Assembly (NCBI GenBank): GCA_938008165.1
Contig: CALLLP010000009.1
Location: 1-64,000, forward strand
Length of the DNA stretch: 64,000 nt
Reading direction: 5' to 3'
Source of the DNA: an uncultured Neomegalonema sp.
GTDB taxonomy: Bacteria > Pseudomonadota > Alphaproteobacteria > Rhodobacterales > Rhodobacteraceae
How positions within the stretch are numbered: the stretch's first letter is position 1; each line of letters starts with the position of its first letter. Position numbers and translations under genes: made by a program. Positions 24,938-34,216 of the stretch are shown one piece after another. The notes under the pieces were generated by a model. It was not told the DNA's origin, ran no database searches, and was given only the letters and a program-made list of their open reading frames with translations.

Positions 24938-26641
24938 ATGCAAGAAGCACTCGCCGCCCCCAGCATGGACGATTTCGAAGCCATGCTCAATGAGTCCATG
25001 GCCGATGACAACCTCGCCGAGGGGTCCGTGGTCAAGGGCAAGGTCATCGCCATCGAAAACGGGCAGGCCATCATCGATGTCGGCTTTAAAATGGAAGGCC
25101 GCGTCGATCTGAAAGAATTCGCCCCTCCGGGCAAACCCGCCGATCTCGAAGTCGGCGATGAGGTCGAAGTGTATCTCGACCGCACCGAAAACGCGAAGGG
25201 CGAAGCCGTCCTGTCGCGCGACAAGGCGCGCCGCGAAGAAGCGTGGGATCGTCTCGAAAAGGCATTCGACAAGACCGAACGCGTCGAAGGCGCGATCTTT
25301 GGCCGGGTCAAGGGCGGCTTTACCGTCGATCTGGGCGGTGCCGTGGCCTTCCTGCCCGGCTCTCAGGTCGATGTGCGCCCCGTGCGCGACGTCAACCCGC
25401 TGATGAATATCCCGCAGCCGTTCCAGATCCTCAAGATGGACCGCCGCCGGGGCAATATCGTCGTCTCCCGCCGCGCCATCCTCGAAGAAACGCGCGCCGA
25501 ACAGCGCAGCGAAATCGTCGGTAAGCTCAATGAAGGCGATGTCGTTGAGGGCGTGGTCAAGAACATCACCGATTATGGTGCGTTCGTGGATCTGGGCGGC
25601 GTCGACGGCCTGCTGCACGTCACCGATATGGCCTGGCGCCGGGTCAATCACCCGACCGAAATCCTGTCCATCGGCCAGACCGTTCAGGTTCAGGTCGTCA
25701 AGGTCAACAAGGACACCCAGCGTATCTCGCTCGGCATGAAGCAGCTTCAGGCCGATCCGTGGGAAGAGGTTTCCGACAAGTACGCGCTTGGCTCCAAGCA
25801 CAAAGGCCGCGTCACGAACATCACCGATTACGGCGCGTTCGTGGAGCTGGAACCCGGTGTCGAGGGCCTCGTCCATGTCTCCGAAATGAGCTGGACCAAG
25901 AAGAACGTCCATCCCGGCAAGATCGTCTCCACCTCGCAGGAAGTGGAAGTCATGGTTCTCGATGTCGACGCCGCAAAGCGCCGCATCAGCCTTGGCCTGA
26001 AACAGTGCCTCGACAATCCTTGGGATGCCTTTGTCCTTAACCACCCGCGCGGCACCGAAGTCGAGGGCGAGGTCAAGAACATCACCGAATTCGGCCTGTT
26101 TATCGGTCTCGACGACGATATCGACGGCATGGTTCACCTGTCGGATCTCGACTGGAACCGTCAGGGCGACGACGCCGTGCAGGACTACAAAAAGGGCGAT
26201 GTCGTCCGGGCCGTGGTTCTCGATGTGGATGTCGACAAGGAGCGCATCAGCCTCGGCGTGAAGCAGCTCGGCACCGATCCCTTTGTGGAAGCGACCGACG
26301 GCATCAAGCGCGGCTCGATCGTCAAGGGCGTTGTCACCGAGATCAATGATGGCGGTGTCGAGGTTCTGGTCGGCGGCGATCAGAAAGCCTTTATCCGCCG
26401 GGGCGATCTCTCCCGCGACCGGGACGAGCAAAATCCCGAACGCTTCAAGGAAGGCGAGGAGGTCGAAGCCCGCGTCACGGCCATCGACGCCAAGACCCGC
26501 AAGATCAGCCTGTCGATCAAGGCGCTGGAAATGGCCGAGGAAAAAGAAGCCGTGCAGCAGTATGGCTCCTCCGATGCCGGTGCTTCGCTGGGCGATATTC
26601 TCGGTGCTGCGCTCAAACAGCGCGAAGGCGACGATAGCTGA
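24938..26641 (+). CDS. rpsA: 30S ribosomal protein S1
   Basis: 567 residues, the typical length of proteobacterial S1. Successive S1 RNA-binding repeats are visible, each containing a G-x-V-x(5)-YGAFV-type strand: GKVIAIENGQAIIDVGFKMEGRV, GRVKGGFTVDLGGAVAFLPGSQV, GVVKNITDYGAFVDLGGVDGLLH, GRVTNITDYGAFVELEPGVEGLVH, GEVKNITEFGLFIGLDDDIDGMVH, and GVVTEINDGGVEVLVGGDQKAF. It binds mRNA leaders on the ribosome. Preceded by TTAGGAGC and followed by an intrinsic terminator 25 bases after the stop. A 608-codon open frame on the opposite strand is a codon-bias shadow. Confidence 0.97.
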   Translation: MQEALAAPSMDDFEAMLNESMADDNLAEGSVVKGKVIAIENGQAIIDVGFKMEGRVDLKEFAPPGKPADLEVGDEVEVYLDRTENAKGEAVLSRDKARREEAWDRLEKAFDKTERVEGAIFGRVKGGFTVDLGGAVAFLPGSQVDVRPVRDVNPLMNIPQPFQILKMDRRRGNIVVSRRAILEETRAEQRSEIVGKLNEGDVVEGVVKNITDYGAFVDLGGVDGLLHVTDMAWRRVNHPTEILSIGQTVQVQVVKVNKDTQRISLGMKQLQADPWEEVSDKYALGSKHKGRVTNITDYGAFVELEPGVEGLVHVSEMSWTKKNVHPGKIVSTSQEVEVMVLDVDAAKRRISLGLKQCLDNPWDAFVLNHPRGTEVEGEVKNITEFGLFIGLDDDIDGMVHLSDLDWNRQGDDAVQDYKKGDVVRAVVLDVDVDKERISLGVKQLGTDPFVEATDGIKRGSIVKGVVTEINDGGVEVLVGGDQKAFIRRGDLSRDRDEQNPERFKEGEEVEARVTAIDAKTRKISLSIKALEMAEEKEAVQQYGSSDAGASLGDILGAALKQREGDDS

Positions 26642-26666
26642 GACCGCATCGATCGATGAACACAGG

Positions 26667-26692
26667 GGGTCGCCTTCGGGCGGCCCTTTTTT
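26667..26692 (+). terminator. intrinsic terminator of rpsA
   Basis: GGGTCGCC (26667-26674) pairs with GGCGGCCC (26679-26686) across a TTCG tetraloop, with one G-U pair, followed by six T. A UUCG loop on a GC stem is exceptionally stable. Confidence 0.92.
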
Positions 26693-26753
26693 GTTTACCG
26701 GAAGACCATACCGCGCGCATGCTCGACCCCGATGCGTTACGAGGTGCCCTTCC

Positions 26754-28121
26754 ATGACCACCCACGAAACCCTGCCCGATCCCTCCCCCGGCTTTCATCG
26801 CTTCGCCGAGTTCGTACTGGGCGACCCCGCGATCCCCGAAGAGGTGCTGGAGGCCGCCGCGCTTTATATCCTCGACCTGATCGGCGTGGCCGCATCGGCG
26901 ACACGGCTGGAGGTCGGGCGGATCGCGCGGGATCATGCAGTGCGGCACTGGGCGGCGGGAGAGGGGGCACCGTCGGCGCGGCTGTTATTCGATGGGCGGC
27001 GCGCATCGCTGCCGGGGGCGGGCTTCGCGTTGGCAACGCAGATCGATAACCTCGATGCCCATGACGGATGGCAACCCTCGCTCGGCCATGGAGGCGCGGC
27101 GATTTTTCCGGCTCTCTGCGCCTTTGCCGAAGATATGCCCGATGTGACCGGGCGCGAGGCACTGGCGGCAATGGTGGTCGGGTACGAGACGGCCTATCGC
27201 GCGGCGCTGGCCCTGCATGCCACGGTCGAGGATTACCATACCTCCGGCGCGTGGAACGGTATCGGCTGCACGGCCATCGGCGCGCGTCTGAGGGGCAGTG
27301 ATCCGGGCATCCTGCGCCATGCGCTCGGAATCGCGGAATACCACGCCCCGCGCAGCCAGATGATGCGCGAGATCGCCAATCCCTCGATGATGCATGACGG
27401 CACAGGGTTTGGCGCGCCGACCGGCATCTATGCGCTGTTGATCGCCGAAGACGGCTTTCTCGGCGCCCCCGCCGCACTTGTCGAATTCGCCGATGCGCGT
27501 TTTGCGTGGGAAGGGCTGGGCGAGGAGTGGCTGACCACACAGCAATATATCAAGCCTTATCCGATCTGCCGCTGGGCACATGCCCCCATCGATGCTGCAC
27601 TGGGCCTGCGCGCGGCGCATGGGATCGGGGCGGCGGATGTGGCGGCGGTGGAAATCGCGACCTTTGGCTATTCGGCCGCGCTGAATTGCGCGGTGCCGAC
27701 CAGCACATCGAACGCACAATATTCGCTGGCATGGCCCGTAGCGGCGGCATTGGTGCGGGGACGGGTCGGCACGGATGAGGTGCTGGAAACCGCCTTTGAC
27801 GATGCCGCTCTGTGCGCGATGCTTGGGCGGGTTTCGGTGCGGGTCGACCCCGAAATCGACGCGCTTTTCCCCCAGAAGCGCGCGGCGCGGGTCACCGTGA
27901 CACTGACCGACGGACGGCGGCTGGATAGCGGACTGACCGAAGCCTCGGGCGGGCCAGAGCCGCAGATGACGCGCGAGGAGGTCGTCGCGAAATTCCACGC
28001 CTTCGCGGGGCCGGTTTTGGGAGAGACACGAACACGCGCCATCGCGAACGCCGTTCTGGGGATGACCGCCCCCGATGCCCAATTCGCCGATGTCATGGCG
28101 CTTCTGGTCGATGCGCCCTGA
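26754..28121 (+). CDS. MmgE/PrpD family protein
   Basis: 455 residues of the MmgE/PrpD fold: an N-terminal helical domain (FAEFVLGDPAIPEEVLEAAALYILDLIGVAASA), the conserved NLDAHDGW and SAWNGIG-type TSGAWNGIGCTAIGA, then KPYPICRWAHAPIDAAL near the active site and a C-terminal alpha/beta domain. The family includes 2-methylcitrate dehydratase and cis-aconitate decarboxylase, but no propionate genes are adjacent, so substrate is open. Start at 26754 after ACGAGGTGCCC. Converges with ruvB, one base apart. Confidence 0.87.
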   Translation: MTTHETLPDPSPGFHRFAEFVLGDPAIPEEVLEAAALYILDLIGVAASATRLEVGRIARDHAVRHWAAGEGAPSARLLFDGRRASLPGAGFALATQIDNLDAHDGWQPSLGHGGAAIFPALCAFAEDMPDVTGREALAAMVVGYETAYRAALALHATVEDYHTSGAWNGIGCTAIGARLRGSDPGILRHALGIAEYHAPRSQMMREIANPSMMHDGTGFGAPTGIYALLIAEDGFLGAPAALVEFADARFAWEGLGEEWLTTQQYIKPYPICRWAHAPIDAALGLRAAHGIGAADVAAVEIATFGYSAALNCAVPTSTSNAQYSLAWPVAAALVRGRVGTDEVLETAFDDAALCAMLGRVSVRVDPEIDALFPQKRAARVTVTLTDGRRLDSGLTEASGGPEPQMTREEVVAKFHAFAGPVLGETRTRAIANAVLGMTAPDAQFADVMALLVDAP

Positions 28122-28122
28122 C

Positions 28123-29160
28123 CTATTCGAATAAATCCGGTGCATCGTCGCGGGGCTGACGCGGGGCGGTCAGACCCAGATGCGCCCATGCCTTGCGCCC
28201 CAACATCCGCCCACGCGGAGTGCGGGCAATCAGGCCCTGTTGCAACAGATATGGCTCGATAACATCCTCGATGGCATCGCGCGCTTCGGACAAGGCGGCA
28301 GCGAGGGTCTCGACCCCCACAGGTCCCCCGCCATAATTCTCGGCGATGCACATGAGGTAACGCCGGTCCAGCGAATCCAGCCCCGCCGAATCGACCTCCA
28401 GCCGCATCAGCGCCCGGTCAGCCTGCTCGCGGGTGATGCGCCCATCGCTCTCGACGACGGCAAAATCGCGCACCCGACGCAGCAAACGGCCCGCAATGCG
28501 CGGGGTTCCTCGGGACCGGCGGGCAATCTCGGTGGCGCCATCGGGCGTAATCTCGACCCCCAGCAGGCGCGCACCGCGCGTCACGATGGTTTCCAGCTCA
28601 TGCACTTCATAGAAGTTCAGCCGCACCGGAATCCCAAAACGATCGCGCAGGGGCGTGGTCAGCAAGCCCAGCCGCGTTGTCGCGCCAACCAGCGTGAAGG
28701 GCTGCAAATCGATGCGCACGGTCCGCGCGGCGGGGCCTTCGCCAATCACGAGGTCCAGCTCGAAATCTTCGAGTGCCGGATAGAGGATTTCCTCGACCGC
28801 CGGGTTCAGACGATGGATTTCATCGATGAACAGCACATCCCGCGCATCCAGATTGGTCAACACCGCCGCAAGATCCCCCGCCCGCGCAATCACGGGACCG
28901 GAGGTCATGCGGAAATTGACGCCCAATTCCCGCGAGACGATCTGCGCCAGCGTTGTCTTGCCCAGACCGGGGGGACCGTGCAGCAACACATGATCCATCG
29001 CCTCGCCGCGCTGACGCGCCGCCTCGACAAACACCCGCAGATTCGCCCGCGCAGCCTGCTGCCCGATGAATTCATCAAGGGATTGCGGGCGCAGCGCCTT
29101 ATCGGGGCTATCGGCCTCCTGCGGTTCGGGAGCGAGGATACGGGTCTCTTCGTCCATCAT
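28123..29160 (-). CDS. ruvB: Holliday junction DNA helicase RuvB
   Basis: 345 residues, normal for RuvB. Walker A is [10 protein letters not shown], Walker B is [10 protein letters not shown], sensor 1 is [18 protein letters not shown] with the arginine finger, and the C-terminal winged-helix DNA-binding domain ends in [18 protein letters not shown]. It is the AAA+ motor that drives branch migration with RuvA. The start MMDEETR overlaps the stop of the upstream GIY-YIG gene (ATGA), so the two are translationally coupled instead of ruvB following ruvA directly. Confidence 0.96.
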   Translation of the reverse strand: MMDEETRILAPEPQEADSPDKALRPQSLDEFIGQQAARANLRVFVEAARQRGEAMDHVLLHGPPGLGKTTLAQIVSRELGVNFRMTSGPVIARAGDLAAVLTNLDARDVLFIDEIHRLNPAVEEILYPALEDFELDLVIGEGPAARTVRIDLQPFTLVGATTRLGLLTTPLRDRFGIPVRLNFYEVHELETIVTRGARLLGVEITPDGATEIARRSRGTPRIAGRLLRRVRDFAVVESDGRITREQADRALMRLEVDSAGLDSLDRRYLMCIAENYGGGPVGVETLAAALSEARDAIEDVIEPYLLQQGLIARTPRGRMLGRKAWAHLGLTAPRQPRDDAPDLFE

Positions 29161-30038
29161 ACATTCAAGCCGTATTCGATTGTATGCAGCCGGTCCATCC
29201 AGCATCTTTCACAAGCGATCACCTCGTCCATCGTTGCATCTGGGGCGAGAAGTTCCAGAATACTGAACCGGAAAGTTTCGGAATTGCGCAGAGATAATTC
29301 CTTTGTCACGCCCATCTCCCCCGCCACATGGGCACGCCAACGCCCCAGCATATTATGCTCACCATAGGCCGCGCCGACATAGCGCGCGCCTTCCCCCTCA
29401 ACGGTGATAAGGTAAATGCCCCGCCATCGCGAAAGCTCCGCCTGCCAAGAGGGCGGCAGGACCGCCAGTTCAGGCGCGCGCAAGGTCAGCGCATGGGGTG
29501 ATGGCATAGCTGCGGAAAACTCACTTTCAGCGGTTATTGCAGCAATGGTGAATGTATTCGTATGCGCGCGGCGACACCATGATCGAGACCCACCGCTCCA
29601 CTCAATCTGAAGCCGCCCCGAAAAGGGCCGCCATGTATCGATCGGCGCATGAGCGAAGCGGCTAACATGCTGATCATAATTGCGCTTATTCTCCGAATCG
29701 AGACCAAAATCCTTATGAAGCTGACGCCAATGATGATCCTGCTCATAGTCATGGCGTGTCAGGGTTGCCTCCTCGCCAATAGCGAAGGCAGTCATAAAAA
29801 TTGTTCTACCATCTTCATAGCCCAGAAAGGACAAACCGGTCCGGCACTTCCGAAAGCTGGCGATGACACTGGCATTGACCTGAGCGGATTCATAAACCGC
29901 GAATAATTCCGGCGCGGAATGCACGATAAAGGGAACGGCTCGCCGAAAACGGCCATGCGGCGTATGGCGCATGATCAGCGTGGTTCGGGGGTCGAGACCA
30001 TCGCTTTCTATCAAGTCGTTCAGAGTCAGCGAAGGCAC
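29157..30038 (-). CDS. GIY-YIG nuclease-domain protein inserted between ruvA and ruvB
   Basis: 293 residues. The C-terminal ~90 residues form a GIY-YIG domain: GIYLI (207-211), RYVGAAYG (219-226, the YIG half), LGRWRAH with candidate catalytic R233, and E277 in CERCWMDRL, ending YGLNV. The N-terminal 200 residues are an unrecognised domain, perhaps for DNA recognition. GIY-YIG enzymes cut DNA in repair, homing and restriction. The gene starts with GTG four bases after the ruvA stop, with AAGGGATAGG upstream, and overlaps ruvB by four bases. Base composition is visibly lower in GC than its neighbours, with codons such as ATA and TTA-like choices, suggesting acquisition by transfer. Function in junction processing is inference. 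Confidence 0.8.
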   Translation of the reverse strand: MPSLTLNDLIESDGLDPRTTLIMRHTPHGRFRRAVPFIVHSAPELFAVYESAQVNASVIASFRKCRTGLSFLGYEDGRTIFMTAFAIGEEATLTRHDYEQDHHWRQLHKDFGLDSENKRNYDQHVSRFAHAPIDTWRPFSGRLQIEWSGGSRSWCRRAHTNTFTIAAITAESEFSAAMPSPHALTLRAPELAVLPPSWQAELSRWRGIYLITVEGEGARYVGAAYGEHNMLGRWRAHVAGEMGVTKELSLRNSETFRFSILELLAPDATMDEVIACERCWMDRLHTIEYGLNV

Positions 30039-30042
30039 CCCC

Positions 30043-30696
30043 CTATCCCTTCGGAGCCAGTGCCCGCAGGGCGGCTTTGATCAGGGTGCCTGCTTCGGCA
30101 TCGGGGGTTTCGGCGGCGGCGCGGGCGACGGCATCGGCGGCTTCCATCGGTTGATAGCCGAGATTGGCGAGGGCGGAGAGCGCATCGGCGGGGGCCGTAC
30201 TGGCCACGGGGGCCGGGGCAGCGGGCACCGCACCGGGCGATGGGTCATCATCCGGCGCGGGTCGGGCGGCGGCGGGGGCGGCGCTGGCCATCATGGCCGG
30301 TGCCTTCGATTTCAGCTCATTGACGATCCGGCTCGCGAGTTTCGGGCCAACGCCCGGTGCCCGGCGGACGGAGGCCGCATCCCCCAGCGCAATGGCCTGA
30401 CTGATGCCCTCTGTGCCCAATGTGCCCAGAATGCCCAAGGATACCTTTGCTCCGACCCCCTGCACAGTGGTTAGCAGGCGGTGCCATTCGCGGTCGAGCA
30501 ATGACGGAAACCCGAAGAGTTGCAGCAGATCCTCACGCACCAGAAGATCGGTATAGAGCGCCACCGGCCCGTCCGTCACACCCAGCCCCCCCAGCGTGCG
30601 CGAGGAGCAATAGACGATGTAGCCGACGCCGCGCACATCGAGGAGGACATGGTCCTCGCCCATATGCACCACCTCGCCGACAAGCCGCCCGATCAT
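30043..30696 (-). CDS. ruvA: Holliday junction DNA helicase subunit RuvA
   Basis: 217 residues. The OB-fold N-terminus is [30 protein letters not shown]; helix-hairpin-helix motifs are [16 protein letters not shown] and [16 protein letters not shown]. An Ala/Pro-rich flexible linker (about 135-165) leads to the C-terminal RuvB-binding domain [23 protein letters not shown]. It binds the four-way junction and loads RuvB. Its start overlaps the ruvC stop by four bases. Confidence 0.96.
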   Translation of the reverse strand: MIGRLVGEVVHMGEDHVLLDVRGVGYIVYCSSRTLGGLGVTDGPVALYTDLLVREDLLQLFGFPSLLDREWHRLLTTVQGVGAKVSLGILGTLGTEGISQAIALGDAASVRRAPGVGPKLASRIVNELKSKAPAMMASAAPAAARPAPDDDPSPGAVPAAPAPVASTAPADALSALANLGYQPMEAADAVARAAAETPDAEAGTLIKAALRALAPKG

Positions 30697-31202
30697 GGCG
30701 CGCCCACCTCGGCCAGCCGCGCCATGGCGGGGGCACGATGGGCATGACAGATGGCGGCGGCGAGGGCATCGGTCGCATCGGCCCCGGTCAGCTTGACCCC
30801 CGGCAGCAGCAGGCGCACCATATGCGCGACCTGATCCTTATCCGCATGGCCGACGCCGACCACGGCCTTCTTGATGGCATTGGGGGCATATTCGGCAACG
30901 GGCAGACCCGCCTCCGCCGGAACGAGCAGGGCGATGGCGCGGGCATGGGCGAGCTTTAAGGTGCCCACCGCATCCTTGTTGACAAAGGTATGCTCGACCG
31001 CCGCAGTATCGGGGGCCATTTCCTCGACCACCGCCGAGAGGGCGCGGCGCAGGGCAACGAGGCGGGTGGCCAGATCATGCCCCTTCGCCTGTACGACCCC
31101 ATGGGCGACATGGGACAGGCGCGATCCCGACAGATCGACGATGCCCCAGCCGGTATTTCGCAGACCCGGATCGATCCCGATGACGCGCAAATTGCTTCTC
31201 AT
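30693..31202 (-). CDS. ruvC: crossover junction endodeoxyribonuclease RuvC
   Basis: 169 residues with the four acidic catalytic residues in place: D11 ([13 protein letters not shown]), E70 ([13 protein letters not shown]), D142 and D145 ([16 protein letters not shown]). It resolves Holliday junctions by symmetrical cuts. First gene of the minus-strand ruvC-ruvA-nuclease-ruvB operon. The ATG at 31202 has GAGGGA almost adjacent; a TTG four codons later, giving a family-standard N-terminus, has better spacing and may be the true start. Confidence 0.96.
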   Translation of the reverse strand: MRSNLRVIGIDPGLRNTGWGIVDLSGSRLSHVAHGVVQAKGHDLATRLVALRRALSAVVEEMAPDTAAVEHTFVNKDAVGTLKLAHARAIALLVPAEAGLPVAEYAPNAIKKAVVGVGHADKDQVAHMVRLLLPGVKLTGADATDALAAAICHAHRAPAMARLAEVGAP

Positions 31203-31304
31203 TCCCTCGCGCTAGCACGAAGGGTGAACGAATGCCAGAGTAAATGAGACCGAACCGCATATCGGGTTTGACGAACGGGGGGTAAGAAGCGTATCGCACA
31301 TATC

Positions 31305-31679
31305 ATGTTTTTCGCATGGTTCATCGCCCTTGCCGTTCCCGCCCTCGCCGTTCTCGGCGGGCCGTGGCTCGTCGGCCATCTCGATCCGGGGCGGGAGACC
31401 GCCTTTGGCGATCCGATGCTTTTGCTGATCCAGTTTTTCCTCGCTGCCGCGCCCCTTGTCGCCTTGGCGGTCTTTGCGCTCGTCCGCCGTGCCAGACGTC
31501 AGGCGTTGCGGGCGACGGTGATGATTGCGGGATTGGTCACACTGGCCCTGTGGGGGTGGTATCATACCGGCGCGCCGGGTGTAGAGCCGACCACCGCCGG
31601 GGTCGCCTTACTGGCCAGCCCGGTCGTCATCGGTCTGTTGGCGATCGTCCTCTACTGGTCCTCGGCCCGGAACGAGTAA
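31305..31679 (+). CDS. small integral membrane protein, unknown function
   Basis: 124 residues with four probable membrane segments: FAWFIALAVPALAVLGGPW, LLIQFFLAAAPLVALAVFAL, ATVMIAGLVTLALWGWY and ALLASPVVIGLLAIVLYW. A basic loop (VRRARRQALR) between helices 2 and 3 suggests the cytoplasmic side. No family recognised. It diverges from ruvC and converges with the TPR gene, so it is transcribed alone. Confidence 0.65.
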   Translation: MFFAWFIALAVPALAVLGGPWLVGHLDPGRETAFGDPMLLLIQFFLAAAPLVALAVFALVRRARRQALRATVMIAGLVTLALWGWYHTGAPGVEPTTAGVALLASPVVIGLLAIVLYWSSARNE

Positions 31680-31691
31680 GACCCCGCCCGT

Positions 31692-32510
31692 TTACTGGCC
31701 CAAAGATGCAACGTATTCGGCCAGCCACGGCGTATCGAGACCAAGCTGATATGCCGTGGCAAGATCGTTGCGCGCCTCGGCCTTGCGCCCGCCATCATGC
31801 AGGATGCGGCCCCGCCGGTAATAGGCAAAGGAATAGGCCGGATCGATCTCGATGGCGCGGCTCAGGTCTTGATAGGCGGCATTGAGATCACCCTGCGCCT
31901 GACGCACGCGCGAGCGGCTGACATAGGCTTCGGCATCCTCCGGCGACAGGGCGATGACCCTGCCAAAATCATGCATAGCTCCGTTGTAATCATTCAGCCG
32001 CATATGCGCGATGCCGAGATTGAACCACGCATTCGCATCCTCTGGATCGATCTGCACGGCACGGGTATAGGACTGCGCCGCCTCCGCAAATTGCGATAGC
32101 TGGATCAGGGCCGCGCCTTTGCCGATCAGGGATTGCGTATCGTTTGGCTGCAAGGACAGCGCCCGGTCATAATCCTGCACGGCCTGCGACGGGTTGCCCA
32201 TCCGCACATGGGTATTCGCGCGGTTGGCATAGATCGTCGCGATTCTCGGATCGCGCGCCTCGGCAAGACCGTAATCGCGCAGGGCCAACGAATATTGTTC
32301 ACGCTCGAAGAAGGCCACGCCCCGGTTGAGAAAAGCCCGTGCCTCCTGCTCCGCCGTCAGTCGGCCACTCTTGATGGCCGCCGTGCAATGCACGATCAAA
32401 TCGCCGATGGTCGCATCTCCGGCCTGACATTGCTCGATATGGGTCGATACCTGCGCCGACGCGGTGCCCGAGACAAGGGCGATGAGTGCGGCTGCTAACC
32501 ATGGTTTCAT
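31692..32510 (-). CDS. secreted tetratricopeptide-repeat protein
   Basis: 272 residues. Signal peptide MKPWLAAALIALVSGTASAQ, then HIEQCQAGDATIGDLIVHCTAAIKSG with two cysteines, followed by five to six TPR units (e.g. ANRANTHVRMGNPSQAVQDYDRALSLQPND, GKGAALIQLSQFAEAAQSYTRAVQIDPED, NLGIAHMRLNDYNGAMHDFGRVIALSPED). Probably a periplasmic scaffold for protein-protein contacts. Start at 32510 with AGGAG ten bases before; the ATG at 32519 lies too close to that site. Partner unknown. Confidence 0.85.
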   Translation of the reverse strand: MKPWLAAALIALVSGTASAQVSTHIEQCQAGDATIGDLIVHCTAAIKSGRLTAEQEARAFLNRGVAFFEREQYSLALRDYGLAEARDPRIATIYANRANTHVRMGNPSQAVQDYDRALSLQPNDTQSLIGKGAALIQLSQFAEAAQSYTRAVQIDPEDANAWFNLGIAHMRLNDYNGAMHDFGRVIALSPEDAEAYVSRSRVRQAQGDLNAAYQDLSRAIEIDPAYSFAYYRRGRILHDGGRKAEARNDLATAYQLGLDTPWLAEYVASLGQ

Positions 32511-32672
32511 AACGATCATACTCCTGCACACGAACGATTCGGCCTCGCTTCGTTCTTGTTTACCATCGCCATGGCGGAATTGCGACAAGGACCGGCATGC
32601 CATCGCAGCCTTGCAGCGATCTACAGGCACAGGCAAGAAGGCACGATCCTTCCCTGCGGAACCGCCAGAACC

Positions 32673-33599
32673 ATGCCCGTCTTTCCTGATATTGGTCTTC
32701 ATCGCGCCATTGGCTCGTCTGATCGCGAGAACTTGACCGGAGCATGGTGGATGATTGCCTCCTGCCTTGCCGCAACGACGATGAGCGTGGCCGTCCGGTT
32801 GCTGGCGGATACGCAGATGCCGTCGGTTCAGATGGCGTTTCTGCGCTCGGCCTTGGGAATTTTTGTTCTGGCCCCGGTTTTCCTGCGTGCGGCGGCCCGG
32901 CATGAGCGCCTGCCGGTACGATTTTCGCGGCCATGGCTGCACCTGATCCGTGGCACCCTGTTCGCGCTGGCGACCACGAGCGGATTCTATGCGCTGGCGC
33001 ATTTGCCGCTGGCCACGGCGACGACACTGTTCTTCATGGCCCCGGTCTTCGCCACGGTCTTTGCGGCCCTGTTCGCAGGCGAAACGGTCGGGCCGAGGCG
33101 CTGGGGCGCGGTGGCGGCGGCGTTTGTGGGGGCCTTGATCATCCTGCGGCCCGGCATCGCGCCACTGGATCTGGCGATGGTGCTGGCGGTGATGAGCGCG
33201 CTCCTGTTCGCGCTGGCCCTGCTCATCACCCGGCCCCTGTCGGAAGCGGATGGCGCGGCGAGCATCATGTTTTCATCCAGCGTCGTGGCATCGGCGGTGC
33301 TGGGTCTTCCGGTGCTGGCGATATGGGTGCCGGTGCCGGTCACGGCATGGGGTCTGGTCATCCTGCTTGTGCTGGCCTCCTCCGGGCGAATGATCGCCGA
33401 TGTGCGGGCGTATTCGCTGGCGGATGCGGGGTTTTTGGCCCCTTTTGCCTTTATCCGCCTGCTGTTCATCGCCGCCGCCGGATGGCTGGTCTTCCGCGAG
33501 GGAATCGAGACGCCGACCCTTGCCGGAGCCGCAGTTATCGTCGGCGCGAGTGTCTTCATCGCCTGGCGCGAGGCGCGGCTGTCGCGCCGTTCTGTATAA
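32673..33599 (+). CDS. EamA/DMT-superfamily permease
   Basis: 308 residues with ten hydrophobic segments in two EamA repeats: GAWWMIASCLAATTMSVAVRLLA with LRSALGIFVLAPVFLRAA, then LATATTLFFMAPVFATVFAALFAGE and the second half through LAGAAVIVGASVFIAWREARL. Similar to the S-adenosylmethionine-uptake/RhaT-like branch in general form, but the substrate is not evident; the adjacent AdoMet decarboxylase gene makes a link to AdoMet or polyamine metabolism possible but unproven. The start is uncertain; the frame extends upstream to 32556. Confidence 0.82.
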   Translation: MPVFPDIGLHRAIGSSDRENLTGAWWMIASCLAATTMSVAVRLLADTQMPSVQMAFLRSALGIFVLAPVFLRAAARHERLPVRFSRPWLHLIRGTLFALATTSGFYALAHLPLATATTLFFMAPVFATVFAALFAGETVGPRRWGAVAAAFVGALIILRPGIAPLDLAMVLAVMSALLFALALLITRPLSEADGAASIMFSSSVVASAVLGLPVLAIWVPVPVTAWGLVILLVLASSGRMIADVRAYSLADAGFLAPFAFIRLLFIAAAGWLVFREGIETPTLAGAAVIVGASVFIAWREARLSRRSV

Positions 33600-33720
33600 A
33601 TTTACCGCCGCGCCGATACTTTTCCGGTTGCGGCGCAGGATCAATATCCCTAGATGCGCTCTTCACGCGCGCCGGATACGGCGCATGGTTTACATCTGCT
33701 GGTTGGGGAGGGTCGCGCCG

Positions 33721-34215
33721 ATGGCGACGCAACATCTCTTGCAATCGGGGATGGACCTGGAAACAGGCCCCGCCCGAACGGAAGAATTCACCGCATACGA
33801 CAATGTCGTTCCACTGGAAACGCGCCTGCTGGACGAAGAACGCGACGATCATTTCATCCGCCGCGAGGGCAAGGTCTATGCGGGTACGCATTTGATCATC
33901 GAAGTGATCGGCGGCACAGGTCTCGATTGCGTCGACACGGTCGAAGCGGCCTTCCGGCGCTGTGTCGAGGCATGCAAGGCGACCTTGCTGCATATTCACC
34001 TGCACAAATTCCAGCCCCAAGGCGTCAGCGGCGTGGCGGTGCTGGCCGAAAGCCATATCAGCGTGCATACATGGCCGGAGGCGGGCTATGGCGCGTTCGA
34101 CGTGTTCATGTGCGGCGATGCGGAACCATGGCGCGCGGTCGAGATACTGCGTGAGGCGTTTGGGGCCGACGAGGTACGCACGAAAGAGCTGCTGCGCGGC
34201 GACGGGATCGTCTGA
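33721..34215 (+). CDS. speD: S-adenosylmethionine decarboxylase proenzyme
   Basis: 164 residues of the short bacterial (SpeH) type with an N-terminal extension of about 45 residues. The self-processing site is AESHISVHTWPE: cleavage before S111 generates the pyruvoyl cofactor. GTHLIIEVIG and GYGAFDVFMCG are further family blocks. It makes decarboxylated AdoMet, the aminopropyl donor for spermidine. Start at MATQHL after GGGGAGGG; a longer frame upstream to 33685 is less likely. speE follows one base after the stop, forming a dedicated spermidine operon. Confidence 0.93.
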   Translation: MATQHLLQSGMDLETGPARTEEFTAYDNVVPLETRLLDEERDDHFIRREGKVYAGTHLIIEVIGGTGLDCVDTVEAAFRRCVEACKATLLHIHLHKFQPQGVSGVAVLAESHISVHTWPEAGYGAFDVFMCGDAEPWRAVEILREAFGADEVRTKELLRGDGIV

Positions 34216-34216
34216 G

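Noticed and set aside
24935..26761. 608-codon open frame on the minus strand opposite rpsA
   Set aside because: It is the antisense of a certain S1 gene, produced by third-position GC bias; its translation is low-complexity and matches no family.
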